Assembly (NCBI RefSeq): GCF_022919135.1 | Contig: NZ_CP095049.1 | Location: 1,802,501 to 1,866,500 of the forward strand | DNA: 64,000 nt | Source of the DNA: Hymenobacter cellulosivorans | GTDB lineage: Bacteria > Bacteroidota > Bacteroidia > Cytophagales > Hymenobacteraceae | Reading direction: 5' to 3' | Part shown: one piece after another, positions 9,809-18,327 of the stretch | How the letters are laid out: every line of letters begins with the position of its first letter | Numbering within the stretch: position 1 is the stretch's first letter | Translations under genes and position numbers: made by a program | The notes under the pieces: generated by a model | What the model was told of the DNA's origin: nothing | Seen by the model: the letters and a program-made list of their open reading frames with translations, nothing else | Database searches by the model: none

Positions 9809-10902
9809 ATGACAAGCTTTGATTACTTGATTATCGGCCACGGTATTGCCGGTGCTGCCTTAAGCTATGAGTTGCGCCGCCGGGGCTACGGCGTGCTGGT
9901 ACTGGATGCCTACCAGCCGGATTCGGCTTCCAACGTAGCGGCCGGCCTGATGAACCCCGTAGCCGGGCAGCGCTTCGCCCTCACCTGGCGGGCCGACGAG
10001 CTGATGACGGCCGCCACAGATTTTTACCGGGAGCTGGCCGTTCATTTCGGCCGGCAGTTCTTTTTCGAAGTGCCTATTCTGAAACTGCTATCCTCGGTGG
10101 CCGAGCAAAATGCTATTCTGGCCCGTAGCGCCGATAATCCGTGGCAGGATTTTGTGGCCGAAATCAACCTGGGCCCCGCGCCCCAGGCCGGGTTGCGCCA
10201 GGAATTTGGCGGTGTTACCATTCGGCGGGGGGCTACGTGGCCCTGCGCGAGTTGCTGGAGGCCTTGGCCACTGAGGGGCTGCAAAATGGGTGGCTGCGGC
10301 GCGAAACTTTTGACCCGCAACAGCTTGTTGTCACCGACAGCGGCGTTGTTTACGGGGAAAGTGTGCGGGCTCGGCATATTATCTTCTGTGAAGGCAGCGC
10401 GGCGACGCAAAATCCGTACTTTAACTGGCTGCCGCTGCGACCCAACCAGGGCGAGGTGCTCGATGTGGAGTGCCCGGGCTTATCCGAAGCCCAGGTCCTC
10501 AACCGGGGCGCTTACGTAGTGCCACTAGGACAGCAACGCTTTCGGGTGGGAGCCACGTACCGGCGGCCCCCATTTGCGGAATCGATTACCGACGAGGCCC
10601 GGCAGGAGCTCAGCCACAAGCTGAGCACGATGACGGACCAGCCGTTTGTGGTGACCGGCCAGCGCATGGGAATGCGCCCGACCGTGCCCGACCGCAAACC
10701 TTTGGTGGGTACGCATCCGGCCCGGCCGGTTGTGAGTATATGTAATGGCTTCGGCTCCAAGGGAGTAATGATTGCTCCGCGGCTGGCCGCCCATTTTGCC
10801 GATGTGCTGGAAGGCACCGCGGAATTATGGTCCGAGGTCAATATCGAGCGGTATTCTGCGTTATACTTAGCTAGTCTTTCCGAGGCTGGCGTTTCTTCCT
10901 GA
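9809..10902 (+). pseudogene. FAD-dependent oxidoreductase (DadA-like), frameshifted
   Basis: The first frame starts with MTSFDYLIIGHGIAGAA (Rossmann GxGxxG, FAD binding) and runs with good similarity to about residue 140. The rest continues one frame over, from GGYVALRELLEAL to the C-terminal QRMGMRPTVPDRKPLVG and NGFGSKGVMIAPRLA, the usual flavin-binding end of DAO-family enzymes. The break lies in a run of six G at 10227-10232; one extra G would restore a single 364-residue protein. It may be a real null mutation, a slippage-prone switch or a sequencing error. The likely role is oxidation of an amino acid or other amine; the substrate is unknown. Confidence 0.8.
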
Positions 10903-10925
10903 TTTCTCCGCTTTTCGCCTTCTCT

Positions 10926-13900
10926 ATGAAGCACGTATCCTTACTCGTGGCGTTATCGGCAGCAGTGGTGCTGTCGGCGGGAGACGCAGTCCAGGCCCAG
11001 TCGGCGCAAGAGCCGTTTGGGCGGGTCCGTATTCAATACAAGGACTTCAACTGGCAGCAGCTCAGCACCCAGAACTTTAACATTTATTACTACGCCGGTG
11101 GGGAAGTGGCCGCCCGCCGAGCGGCTGAGTACGCGGAAAAGGAACTGCAGCGCATCACTTCGCTCATCGGCTACTACCCGTACTCCAAAACCACGGTTAT
11201 GCTCTATAACTCCGTGGGCGACCTGCGGCAGAGCAACGTGGGCCTGGACACTGATAAGTATCAGACCGGTGGCGAAACCGAGCTGCTGCGCATGAGCAAG
11301 GTGCAGTTGGCCTTTCAGGGCCAGCAAACGTTGTTTAAGCGCGACTTGAGCAACCAGATTACTAAGGTACTGCTCAACGACATGATGTATGGCGGCTCCC
11401 TGAAGGAGGTTATCCAGAGCAGCTACCTGCTGCAGCTGCCCGACTGGTTTGTATCCGGGGCCTCGGCTTATGCCTCCGAAGGCTGGAGCGTCGACATGGA
11501 CGACTACATGCGGGACATGACCCAGAAAGTGGAGTCGAACCGGCCCGCGCAGTTCTTTGTGCGCAACCCCGAGCTGGCCGGCCAAAGCATCTGGAACTAC
11601 ATTGCCGAGCGCTACGGCTATACCACCATTCAGAACATTCTGAACCTGACGCGCATTACCCGCGACGTGGAGGTGGGCATTAGCAGCTCGCTAAACGTGC
11701 CCTACAAGGTGTTTCTCAAGGATTGGGTGGCCTATTACCGCCAGCTCAATGCCCAGCCCCAGACACCGCTGATCCTGCCCGAGGAAAGCACTCAGGTGGT
11801 GAAGACTAACCGTAAAGGCATCATTTATTCCCAGACCGTGCTGAGCCCCAACGGCCAGCGCCTGGCGTACGTGTCGAACGAGCGGGGCCGCTACCGGGTA
11901 ATGGTAGCCAACAAGGATGGCTCGGGCCGCCACGCCATTTACCGCGGGGGCTACAAAACTCCCGACCAGCAGGTAGAAACCCGTCTGCCGGCCCTGGCCT
12001 GGCGCAGCAACAGCCAGGTAGCCGTGGCCGGTGAAGTGAAGGGCAACATGAGCCTGAGCCTGGTTTCGGCCGATGCGGGGCCTACCAACTTCGTGTTTCA
12101 GTTCGTGGATGCCCTCTTCGGCCGAAACTCTTCCTCGATTTTCAGGCCTTTCTCTCAGGTCTTGGACCTGAACTACTCGCCCGACGGCAAGTCATTGGTC
12201 TTTAGTGGGGTGCGTAATGGTCAAAACGACCTGTACGTGCTCCGGGCCGGTAGCCGCACGCCCGAAAAGCTCACCGACGACGTCTTTGACGACGTGCAAC
12301 CCGTGTTTTTGCCCAACGGCAGCGGCATCGTCTTCAGCTCCAACCGCTGGCTGGACTCGGCCGGCACGGCAAAAGGCTCGTTTGGTAATGTGGTAAACAA
12401 CTACGACCTGTTTATCTACCACCTTGATGGTCGTACGCAGCCGGTGGAAACTCTGGTCAGCACTATTTCCAACGAAAGCAGGCCCCGGGCCATATCCGAC
12501 GACGAAATCCTGTTCCTGGGCGAGGAAAGTGGCGTGCGCAGTATCTACCGGTACTTGTTCAAGACCAAGCAACACGTGCCGGTCAGCAGCTTTCTGCCCA
12601 ACATTGATAATTTCGACTACAACGCTACAACCGGTGCGCTGGGCTTTGTGGCGGCCGATAAGTCGCGCGACTTGGTATACATCTACCCGTCGTACGCGCT
12701 GCCCGAAAACCTGATTCTCTACAAAACAGCCCGGCAGGAAACCCTGGAAGACCGGTCGAAAACGCCGGTACGGGCTGCCGCTCCAGCTGCCAAACCCATA
12801 GCTGCCGATACCCAGGGCAACAACGCGGCACCGGCCAACGAGCCCCGTAAGAGCGACGGGCAAATCAATACCAGCGACTATCAGTTTGAAGAAGACGCGC
12901 CTAGCCGGGTCAACGCCCCGCGTCGCAAGCGTACCGATGTTGTAGCAGCCCTGCCCACCGCCCCGCCGGCGGAGGCATTTTCGGTGGCCGGCCCCTACAA
13001 GTATGACAAGCGCTTCAGCATCGACAATGTGGTGTCGTCGCTCTATGCCGACCCCCTGCTGGGGCTGGGCCTAATTGGCCAGGCCAATCTGTCGGATATG
13101 TTTGAGGATCACCGCATCCGGGCCGGCATCTTCGCCCTGACCGACCTGCGCACTAGCAACATGTACGCGGAGTACACCAATCTGAAGAAGCGCTACGACT
13201 GGAGCATTGGCTATCAGAAGCAGGCGTACTTTTTCGACGCCGAGAATCAGCGGCTGCGCTTTGGCCGCCACGAAGTGTCGCCGACCATTGCCTACCCACT
13301 TACTCATAACCTGAGCGTGCGTGGCGGTCCGCGTTTCGTAAACGTAAACCGCACGGTTATCACCAAATTCAGTACCGAGGACGATATCAGCCGCAATTAT
13401 ATCGGCCTGAGCGGGGAACTTGTCTTTGACAACGCCATTTCTACCGGGGTCAATATCATGGAAGGCACCCGCATGAAAATTGGTCTGCTCAAGCTCAACG
13501 GCATTGACGACGGGGACCAGAACTTCGGTAAAATCTATATCGACCTGCGGCACTACCAGAAGATTCACCGGCAGATTACCTGGGCCAACCGGGCCAGCTT
13601 TGGCTCCTTCTTTGGTAAATCGGCCCAGACTTTCCGCCTCGGTGGTATGGACAACTGGCTGAACGCCCGCTACGAAGATTCCCGCCTAACGCCCACCACA
13701 GCCCTGCTCAGCGACCCCACCCAGGTGTTCTACCAGCAGTTCGTGACTAACCTGCGCGGTTTCGACTACAGCAAGCGCAACGGCCCCCGCTACGTGCTGT
13801 TCAACTCCGAGTTGCGCGTGCCTATCATTCAGTACCTGTCGCGCAAGCCTATCTACTCGGGCTTCTTCCGCAATCTGCAGCTCACCGCTTTTGGGGATGC

Positions 13901-14150
13901 CGGCTCGGCTTACTCGGGCTCCAACCCATTCAACGAAAACAACTCGTTTAACACCCAGGTGCGGGGCGGCAACGGCAACGCCTTCACGGCTACCGTCGTG
14001 AACTTCCGCAACCCGATGCTGATAGGCTACGGTTTCGGGATGCGGACCACGCTGCTGGGTTTCTACGGCAAGGCCGACGTAGCCTGGGGCCAGGAAGATT
14101 ACGTGCAGAAAGGTCCGAAATTCTACTTCACGCTCGGCTACGATTTCTAA
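10926..14150 (+). CDS. TolB-propeller and outer-membrane barrel protein with degenerate peptidase-MA domain
   Basis: 1074 residues. Order: signal peptide (1-25, ending VQAQ), a peptidase MA-like domain (about 30-280), a TolB/PD40 propeller (about 300-600; LSPNGQRLAYVSNERG, YSPDGKSLVFSG, FLPNGSGIVFSSN), a low-complexity Ala/Pro linker (about 610-690), and a C-terminal Omp85-like barrel ending FYFTLGYDF. Gluzincins of this type normally carry HExxH before PxWxxxGxAxY. Here the latter is kept (PDWFVSGASAY) but the HExxH position reads NQITK (143-147), so catalysis is unlikely. It is probably an outer-membrane protein with a periplasmic sensing or scaffold part; the precise role is unknown. Confidence 0.8.
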   Translation: MKHVSLLVALSAAVVLSAGDAVQAQSAQEPFGRVRIQYKDFNWQQLSTQNFNIYYYAGGEVAARRAAEYAEKELQRITSLIGYYPYSKTTVMLYNSVGDLRQSNVGLDTDKYQTGGETELLRMSKVQLAFQGQQTLFKRDLSNQITKVLLNDMMYGGSLKEVIQSSYLLQLPDWFVSGASAYASEGWSVDMDDYMRDMTQKVESNRPAQFFVRNPELAGQSIWNYIAERYGYTTIQNILNLTRITRDVEVGISSSLNVPYKVFLKDWVAYYRQLNAQPQTPLILPEESTQVVKTNRKGIIYSQTVLSPNGQRLAYVSNERGRYRVMVANKDGSGRHAIYRGGYKTPDQQVETRLPALAWRSNSQVAVAGEVKGNMSLSLVSADAGPTNFVFQFVDALFGRNSSSIFRPFSQVLDLNYSPDGKSLVFSGVRNGQNDLYVLRAGSRTPEKLTDDVFDDVQPVFLPNGSGIVFSSNRWLDSAGTAKGSFGNVVNNYDLFIYHLDGRTQPVETLVSTISNESRPRAISDDEILFLGEESGVRSIYRYLFKTKQHVPVSSFLPNIDNFDYNATTGALGFVAADKSRDLVYIYPSYALPENLILYKTARQETLEDRSKTPVRAAAPAAKPIAADTQGNNAAPANEPRKSDGQINTSDYQFEEDAPSRVNAPRRKRTDVVAALPTAPPAEAFSVAGPYKYDKRFSIDNVVSSLYADPLLGLGLIGQANLSDMFEDHRIRAGIFALTDLRTSNMYAEYTNLKKRYDWSIGYQKQAYFFDAENQRLRFGRHEVSPTIAYPLTHNLSVRGGPRFVNVNRTVITKFSTEDDISRNYIGLSGELVFDNAISTGVNIMEGTRMKIGLLKLNGIDDGDQNFGKIYIDLRHYQKIHRQITWANRASFGSFFGKSAQTFRLGGMDNWLNARYEDSRLTPTTALLSDPTQVFYQQFVTNLRGFDYSKRNGPRYVLFNSELRVPIIQYLSRKPIYSGFFRNLQLTAFGDAGSAYSGSNPFNENNSFNTQVRGGNGNAFTATVVNFRNPMLIGYGFGMRTTLLGFYGKADVAWGQEDYVQKGPKFYFTLGYDF

Positions 14151-14276
14151 GCCGGTTCGGGCATCCGCCACCGGTTACGCCGGCACAGATGAGGCACTTG
14201 GGGCAACCCGGGGGCCTCATCTGAGTTTTTAGCCTATCTTCCTTTTCCTTTCCAACTCCTTTTTTCCGCTCTTCCT

Positions 14277-15794
14277 ATGAAGAAATGCTTACTCCTGCTT
14301 TTGCTGATGATTAGTGCCTGGCTGCCAACCCAGGCCCAGTACCGCACGCCCGGCACTGGCGTCCGCTGGACGCTAGCCCAGCTGCAGGCCGCTTCCGGGG
14401 GCTACGTTACGACGGTGGCCGGCGCAGTGCAGGTGAACGACACCATCCGGCTGTCGGCCCGCGACACGCTGGACATCCGCACTAACGCCACTATTAAAAT
14501 GGCCTCTCTGGCTTTATTTTACGTGGATGGAGTGCTGCTCATTAACCCGCGCGACTCGGTCAAATTCACCGCCATTGACCCAACCAAGCCCTTCCACAGC
14601 TTCTCCTTTTCAGCCACTAGCGAAGGTTCCGTGCTGCGCAAAACCGTGGTGGAGTACGGTGGCGGCCTGAAAGTGGTAGACGCCAGCTTGGTGCTCGATA
14701 GCTGCGTAGTGCGCTACCAGGTGGCTTCCATCAACAACAGGGCTACCAACAGCGGGGCCATTAGCTTGTCGGGCGGCACGCCGCGCATTACCAACTGCCG
14801 CATCTATGGCAATGCCCGCTCCGGTATCCTGAGCCCTTCGAACCGGCCCACTTCCCCCATTATCCGCAACAACGTGCTGGTGGCCAACAGCACCGAGAAT
14901 GGCAACTGGCCCCAGATTAACCTGGGCATTGGAGGCGCTACGCCCATTATTATTCAGGGCAACCTGGTAGTAGGTCGTTTCCAGATGGCGGGTGGCATCA
15001 GCGTTTCCAACCTACTGGGCACTGCCGCCGTGAGCCAGGTTCTGATCCGGCGCAACATTGTGCGCAACAACCGCTACGGTATTGCCATTGTCGGGGGCAA
15101 TATCACGAGCTATATCACCCAGAACGTTGTCGCCGATAACAACATTAACCCCAACGCCCAGACCGGCGGCAGCGGGCTGAACTTCAATGGTACCCAGACG
15201 CAGGTAGGGGTGGTGTCGCGCAACATCATTCGCGGCAACCTCTACGGCGTGACCCTACAACGCTCTAATACCGGTACGCCGGCCCCGCGCGTGAGCTTCG
15301 GCGACCTGAGTAGCACTGATACAACCAATGTGGGTCGTAACCTGCTGACGGGTAACGGTAACGGAGGGCAGGTGTACGATATCTACAACAACACCGCCGA
15401 AAGCTTCAAAGCCGAAAACAATGACTGGGGCACCAACTCGGCCGCTGAAATTGAGGCTCACGTCTACCATCAGCCCGATAACGCCGCCCTGGGCCTAGTC
15501 GATTTCCTGCCATTCCGCACGCCGATACTGGCCGCCCATTCGGCCCAGGTGCTGACTACGGCCGTGTATCCTAATCCGACTACGAGCTTCATCACCTTTG
15601 AGCTGAATAAATCCACGGTGCCGGCCGAGCTGCGCGTGCTCGATTTAACGGGCCGCGTGGTGGCTACCTACGCCGCCCAGCCCGTGCAGGGGCGTCTGAT
15701 ATTTTCAACCCAGGCACTGGCCGCCGGCCTCTATACTTACCGCCTGACTCAGGAAAGTGCTACCACTACCGGGAAGTTTGCCGTAGCTAAGTAG
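14277..15794 (+). CDS. T9SS-exported right-handed beta-helix protein
   Basis: 505 residues. A signal peptide (MKKCLLLLLLMISAW..TQAQ) is followed by parallel beta-helix repeats rich in N-x-I/V turns (RITNCRIYGNARSGI, IIRNNVLVAN, IIIQGNLVVG, VLIRRNIVRNNRYGI). A C-terminal type IX sorting domain closes the protein (VYPNPTTSFITFEL, LDLTGRVV, LAAGLYTYRL, GKFAVAK). It is likely secreted or surface bound, perhaps carbohydrate binding or degrading, but no catalytic residues could be identified. The signal peptide and CTD predict export by Sec and then by the T9SS encoded in part by porU, porV and porZ in this window. Confidence 0.85.
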   Translation: MKKCLLLLLLMISAWLPTQAQYRTPGTGVRWTLAQLQAASGGYVTTVAGAVQVNDTIRLSARDTLDIRTNATIKMASLALFYVDGVLLINPRDSVKFTAIDPTKPFHSFSFSATSEGSVLRKTVVEYGGGLKVVDASLVLDSCVVRYQVASINNRATNSGAISLSGGTPRITNCRIYGNARSGILSPSNRPTSPIIRNNVLVANSTENGNWPQINLGIGGATPIIIQGNLVVGRFQMAGGISVSNLLGTAAVSQVLIRRNIVRNNRYGIAIVGGNITSYITQNVVADNNINPNAQTGGSGLNFNGTQTQVGVVSRNIIRGNLYGVTLQRSNTGTPAPRVSFGDLSSTDTTNVGRNLLTGNGNGGQVYDIYNNTAESFKAENNDWGTNSAAEIEAHVYHQPDNAALGLVDFLPFRTPILAAHSAQVLTTAVYPNPTTSFITFELNKSTVPAELRVLDLTGRVVATYAAQPVQGRLIFSTQALAAGLYTYRLTQESATTTGKFAVAK

Positions 15795-15808
15795 GCCTGC
15801 CGCCTCCT

Positions 15809-15845
15809 AAAAAAAGCCTTCTGCTCTCCGCAGAAGGCTTTTTTG
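15809..15845 (+). terminator. Rho-independent terminator
   Basis: The stem AAGCCTTCTG/CAGAAGGCTT with a short loop is flanked by A and T runs, just after the beta-helix protein gene. Confidence 0.9.
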
Positions 15846-15922
15846 TTGCCCAACTATTTACTGCCCAACCGGGCTGGTGGCGAATAATGAACTTAGGTGA
15901 GGCCTATCCGGAGGTTGGGTTG

Positions 15923-15930
15923 TATCTTTG
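15923..15930 (+). promoter_or_regulatory. Bacteroidota -7 element (TATCTTTG) for the ccm operon
   Basis: TATCTTTG matches TAnnTTTG exactly. Transcription from it would begin near 15937, downstream of the GTG at 15897 that opens the longest ccmB frame, so that start is unlikely to be used. Confidence 0.6.
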
Positions 15931-15956
15931 CGGCCCTGTTCACCAGCCGCTGTACC

Positions 15957-16628
15957 GTGTTGCTCCTCCGCGAGATTTGGTATTTGATTCAGAAGGACTT
16001 CCGCTTGGAATGGCGGCAGCGCGCCGCCCTCAGCGGGATGCTGCTCTACGTGGGCAGCACCGTATTTGTGTGCTACCTGAGCTTCGCTCTGCGTGGTGGC
16101 GAGCTGCCAGTACCCGCCTGGAACGCCCTGTTCTGGATTATTCTGCTTTTTACCGCCGTGAATGCCGTGGCCAAAGGGTTTTTACAGGAAAGCCGTGGCC
16201 GGCTGCTCTACTATTACACTTTGGTGCAACCCCAGGCCGTTATTATGGCCAAGATTGTGTATAACGCCCTGCTACTGTTAGGGTTGGCACTAGCTGGCTT
16301 CGGGCTGTACGCCGTTGTGCTGGGCAACCCGGTGCAAAACCTGCCGCTGTTTCTGGCCAACGTCGTGCTGGGTGCCGTGGGCTTTGCTTCCACGCTAACC
16401 CTGGTGTCGGGTATTGCGGCCAAAGCCACCAATAGCAGCACGCTGATGGCTGTGCTGGGCTTTCCGCTAATGGTGCCCATGCTGCTGCTGCTTATCAAAG
16501 TATCCAAGAACGCGCTGGACGGGCTGGAGTTTGAGGCCAGCCGCAGCTCCCTGCTCACACTGGTGGCTCTGAACATGATTGTGAGTGCCGTGTCGTACCT
16601 GTTGTTTCCCTTCTTATGGCGGAGCTAA
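15957..16628 (+). CDS. ccmB: Haem exporter membrane subunit CcmB
   Basis: About 224 residues with six hydrophobic helices and the CcmB-type start LLLREIWYLIQKDFRLEWRQ. CcmB is the permease of the CcmAB transporter that drives release of holo-CcmE during cytochrome c maturation. The longer frame opens at GTG 15897, but a TATCTTTG promoter lies inside it and the extra 20 residues are not CcmB-like; GTG 15957 or TTG 15960 is preferred. No ccmA ATPase gene is next to it. ccmC follows after 121 bases. Confidence 0.88.
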   Translation: MLLLREIWYLIQKDFRLEWRQRAALSGMLLYVGSTVFVCYLSFALRGGELPVPAWNALFWIILLFTAVNAVAKGFLQESRGRLLYYYTLVQPQAVIMAKIVYNALLLLGLALAGFGLYAVVLGNPVQNLPLFLANVVLGAVGFASTLTLVSGIAAKATNSSTLMAVLGFPLMVPMLLLLIKVSKNALDGLEFEASRSSLLTLVALNMIVSAVSYLLFPFLWRS

Positions 16629-16749
16629 TGCAAAAGCGCGGCGGGTTAAACGATAAATCTGCTTTGCAAGTTGTGACAAATCAACCTGCTTGCCTGTTAT
16701 TCCTGCGTCCTGTGTTGGTTCGTCCAGCGCAGCTTACCGATTGCTGCTC

Positions 16750-17421
16750 ATGAAAAACAACTGGTGGAAAGCGCTGGCCGTGGTGCTGCTGCTGTATACG
16801 GCGGTGGCAGGCTTGCTCGTGCCGGTGCCCCGGCTGGCTATTCTAAACGAAACCATCCGCAACCTGTATTTCCACGTGCCAATGTGGTTCGGCATGACCT
16901 TCATCCTGATTGCCTCGGTCGTGTACTCGGTGCGCTACCTGCGCAACCCGTTGCCCGAGCTGGATATCCGCTCCCACGAGGCGGCCCGTACCGGTATTCT
17001 GATGGGCTGCGTGGGTTTGGCTACGGGCAGCATCTGGGCCAAATATACCTGGGGCACGTGGTGGACCAACGACCCCAAGCTCAACGGCGCGGCCATTGCC
17101 ATGCTGATTTATGGCGCATATCTGGTGCTGCGCTCCTCTTTTACCGACGAGCAGCAGCGGGCCCGGATTTCGGCCATCTACAACATCTTCGCCTTCGCCA
17201 CGGCTATGCCGCTCTTCTACATCCTGCCCCGCCTCACCGACTCGCTCCATCCCGGCGCGGGCGGCAACCCGGCGTTTGCCAAGTACGACCTCGACGACAA
17301 TATGCGCCTGGTGTTTTACCCGGCCGTTATTGGCTGGACGCTACTGGCCTTCTGGCTGGCTCAGGTGGCCAGCCGCATTGCTCTGCTCAAACAAAAAGTA
17401 TATGAAAAACAGCTTGCCTAA
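16750..17421 (+). CDS. ccmC: Haem handling protein CcmC (CcsA family)
   Basis: 223 residues, six transmembrane helices. The tryptophan-rich haem-handling loop reads WGTWWTNDPKLNGAA, the Bacteroidota form of the WWD motif. The conserved His-bearing segments NLYFHVPMWF and DSLHPGAGG are also visible. CcmC loads haem onto CcmE. ATG 16750 gives the normal family length; an earlier in-frame start at 16690 adds unrelated residues. It overlaps the next small gene by 20 bases, a sign of translational coupling. Confidence 0.92.
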   Translation: MKNNWWKALAVVLLLYTAVAGLLVPVPRLAILNETIRNLYFHVPMWFGMTFILIASVVYSVRYLRNPLPELDIRSHEAARTGILMGCVGLATGSIWAKYTWGTWWTNDPKLNGAAIAMLIYGAYLVLRSSFTDEQQRARISAIYNIFAFATAMPLFYILPRLTDSLHPGAGGNPAFAKYDLDDNMRLVFYPAVIGWTLLAFWLAQVASRIALLKQKVYEKQLA

Positions 17422-17650
17422 GCTCCGTTCGGCTCTGGTGCTGCTGGTGGCCCTGCTGCTGCCCGTGTTCCACGCCGCTGCCCAGTCGGCTACTGGCGCT
17501 GACTCGCCCGAAATGGCCGATACCCTGCGCCAGAACGGTAAAATCTACGTGGTAGTGGCCGTCATTACCGTGGTGTTGGCTGGTTTGCTGGCCTTCCTCG
17601 TGTCGCTCGACCGTAAGGTGGGCCGCCTTGAGCGGGAGCTGAAAGACTAG
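17402..17650 (+). CDS. ccmD: CcmD-like small membrane protein
   Basis: 82 residues: an N-terminal signal or anchor (LRSALVLLVALLLPVFHAAAQ), one further transmembrane helix (IYVVVAVITVVLAGLLAFLVSL) and a short charged end (DRKVGRLERELKD) typical of CcmD, which holds CcmC with CcmE. It is longer than proteobacterial CcmD because of the extra N-terminal segment. The start lies inside the end of ccmC. Assignment rests mainly on position and topology. Confidence 0.75.
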   Translation: MKNSLPKLRSALVLLVALLLPVFHAAAQSATGADSPEMADTLRQNGKIYVVVAVITVVLAGLLAFLVSLDRKVGRLERELKD

Positions 17651-17788
17651 CAAACAAAAAAGTCAATTCGGCTACCTGACAAAGATCAGGCGGCCGGGTG
17701 CAAAATGAATTCCGACCCGACGGATTTTTCGGGGACCTTTGGTTGTTCAGTAAAGCCGGCCCATCGAGTCCGGCGCTGTTGAAGCATC

Positions 17789-18217
17789 ATGAAAAAATCT
17801 CATCTCTTCGTCATTGGCATCATTGCCGTTGCTATTGTCATCATCATGAGTACCGTGGGCGATGCCAGCGTGTACGTCTCGTTCCGCGAGGCGCGGGAGC
17901 GGGCCGCCGATGGCAACCTGACCAAAGTACACGTGGTAGGGCGTCTGCCGCGCGATGGGCAAAAGAACATTCTGGGCCTGGAGTATAACCCGACGCTGGA
18001 CCCGAACTACTTTGCCTTTACCCTGGTCGATACCAACCGCATTGCCCAGCGCGTGATTTACTTCAACCCCAAGCCCCAGGATTTCGACAAGTCGGAGCAG
18101 GTGGTTATCACTGGGGCTATGCGCAACGACGTGTTCGTGGCCGACAAGATTTTGCTGAAATGTCCTTCCAAGTACGTGGAGAAGGACATTAAGGGCGCTA
18201 CCGCCTCAGTTAATTAG
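17789..18217 (+). CDS. ccmE: Haem chaperone CcmE, CxxxY variant
   Basis: 142 residues: one N-terminal membrane anchor (about 5-22) and an OB-fold periplasmic domain. In classical CcmE haem is bound covalently by a His in HxxxY; here the motif is LLKCPSKY, with Cys125 in place of His and Tyr129 kept. This matches the CxxxY type known from archaea and some bacteria. CcmE takes haem from CcmC/D and passes it to CcmF. A 138-base gap precedes it; no clear TAnnTTTG was found there, so it is probably read from the upstream promoter. Confidence 0.88.
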   Translation: MKKSHLFVIGIIAVAIVIIMSTVGDASVYVSFREARERAADGNLTKVHVVGRLPRDGQKNILGLEYNPTLDPNYFAFTLVDTNRIAQRVIYFNPKPQDFDKSEQVVITGAMRNDVFVADKILLKCPSKYVEKDIKGATASVN

Positions 18218-18327
18218 TAATCGGGAAGTAAGAGTCCCTACTTGAGTAGCTACGGGCATTAAATTGTACCACAGTGGCTTGAGTTGTAATTCTTATTGCC
18301 TGATTCTTAATTCTTAATTAAGAAAAC

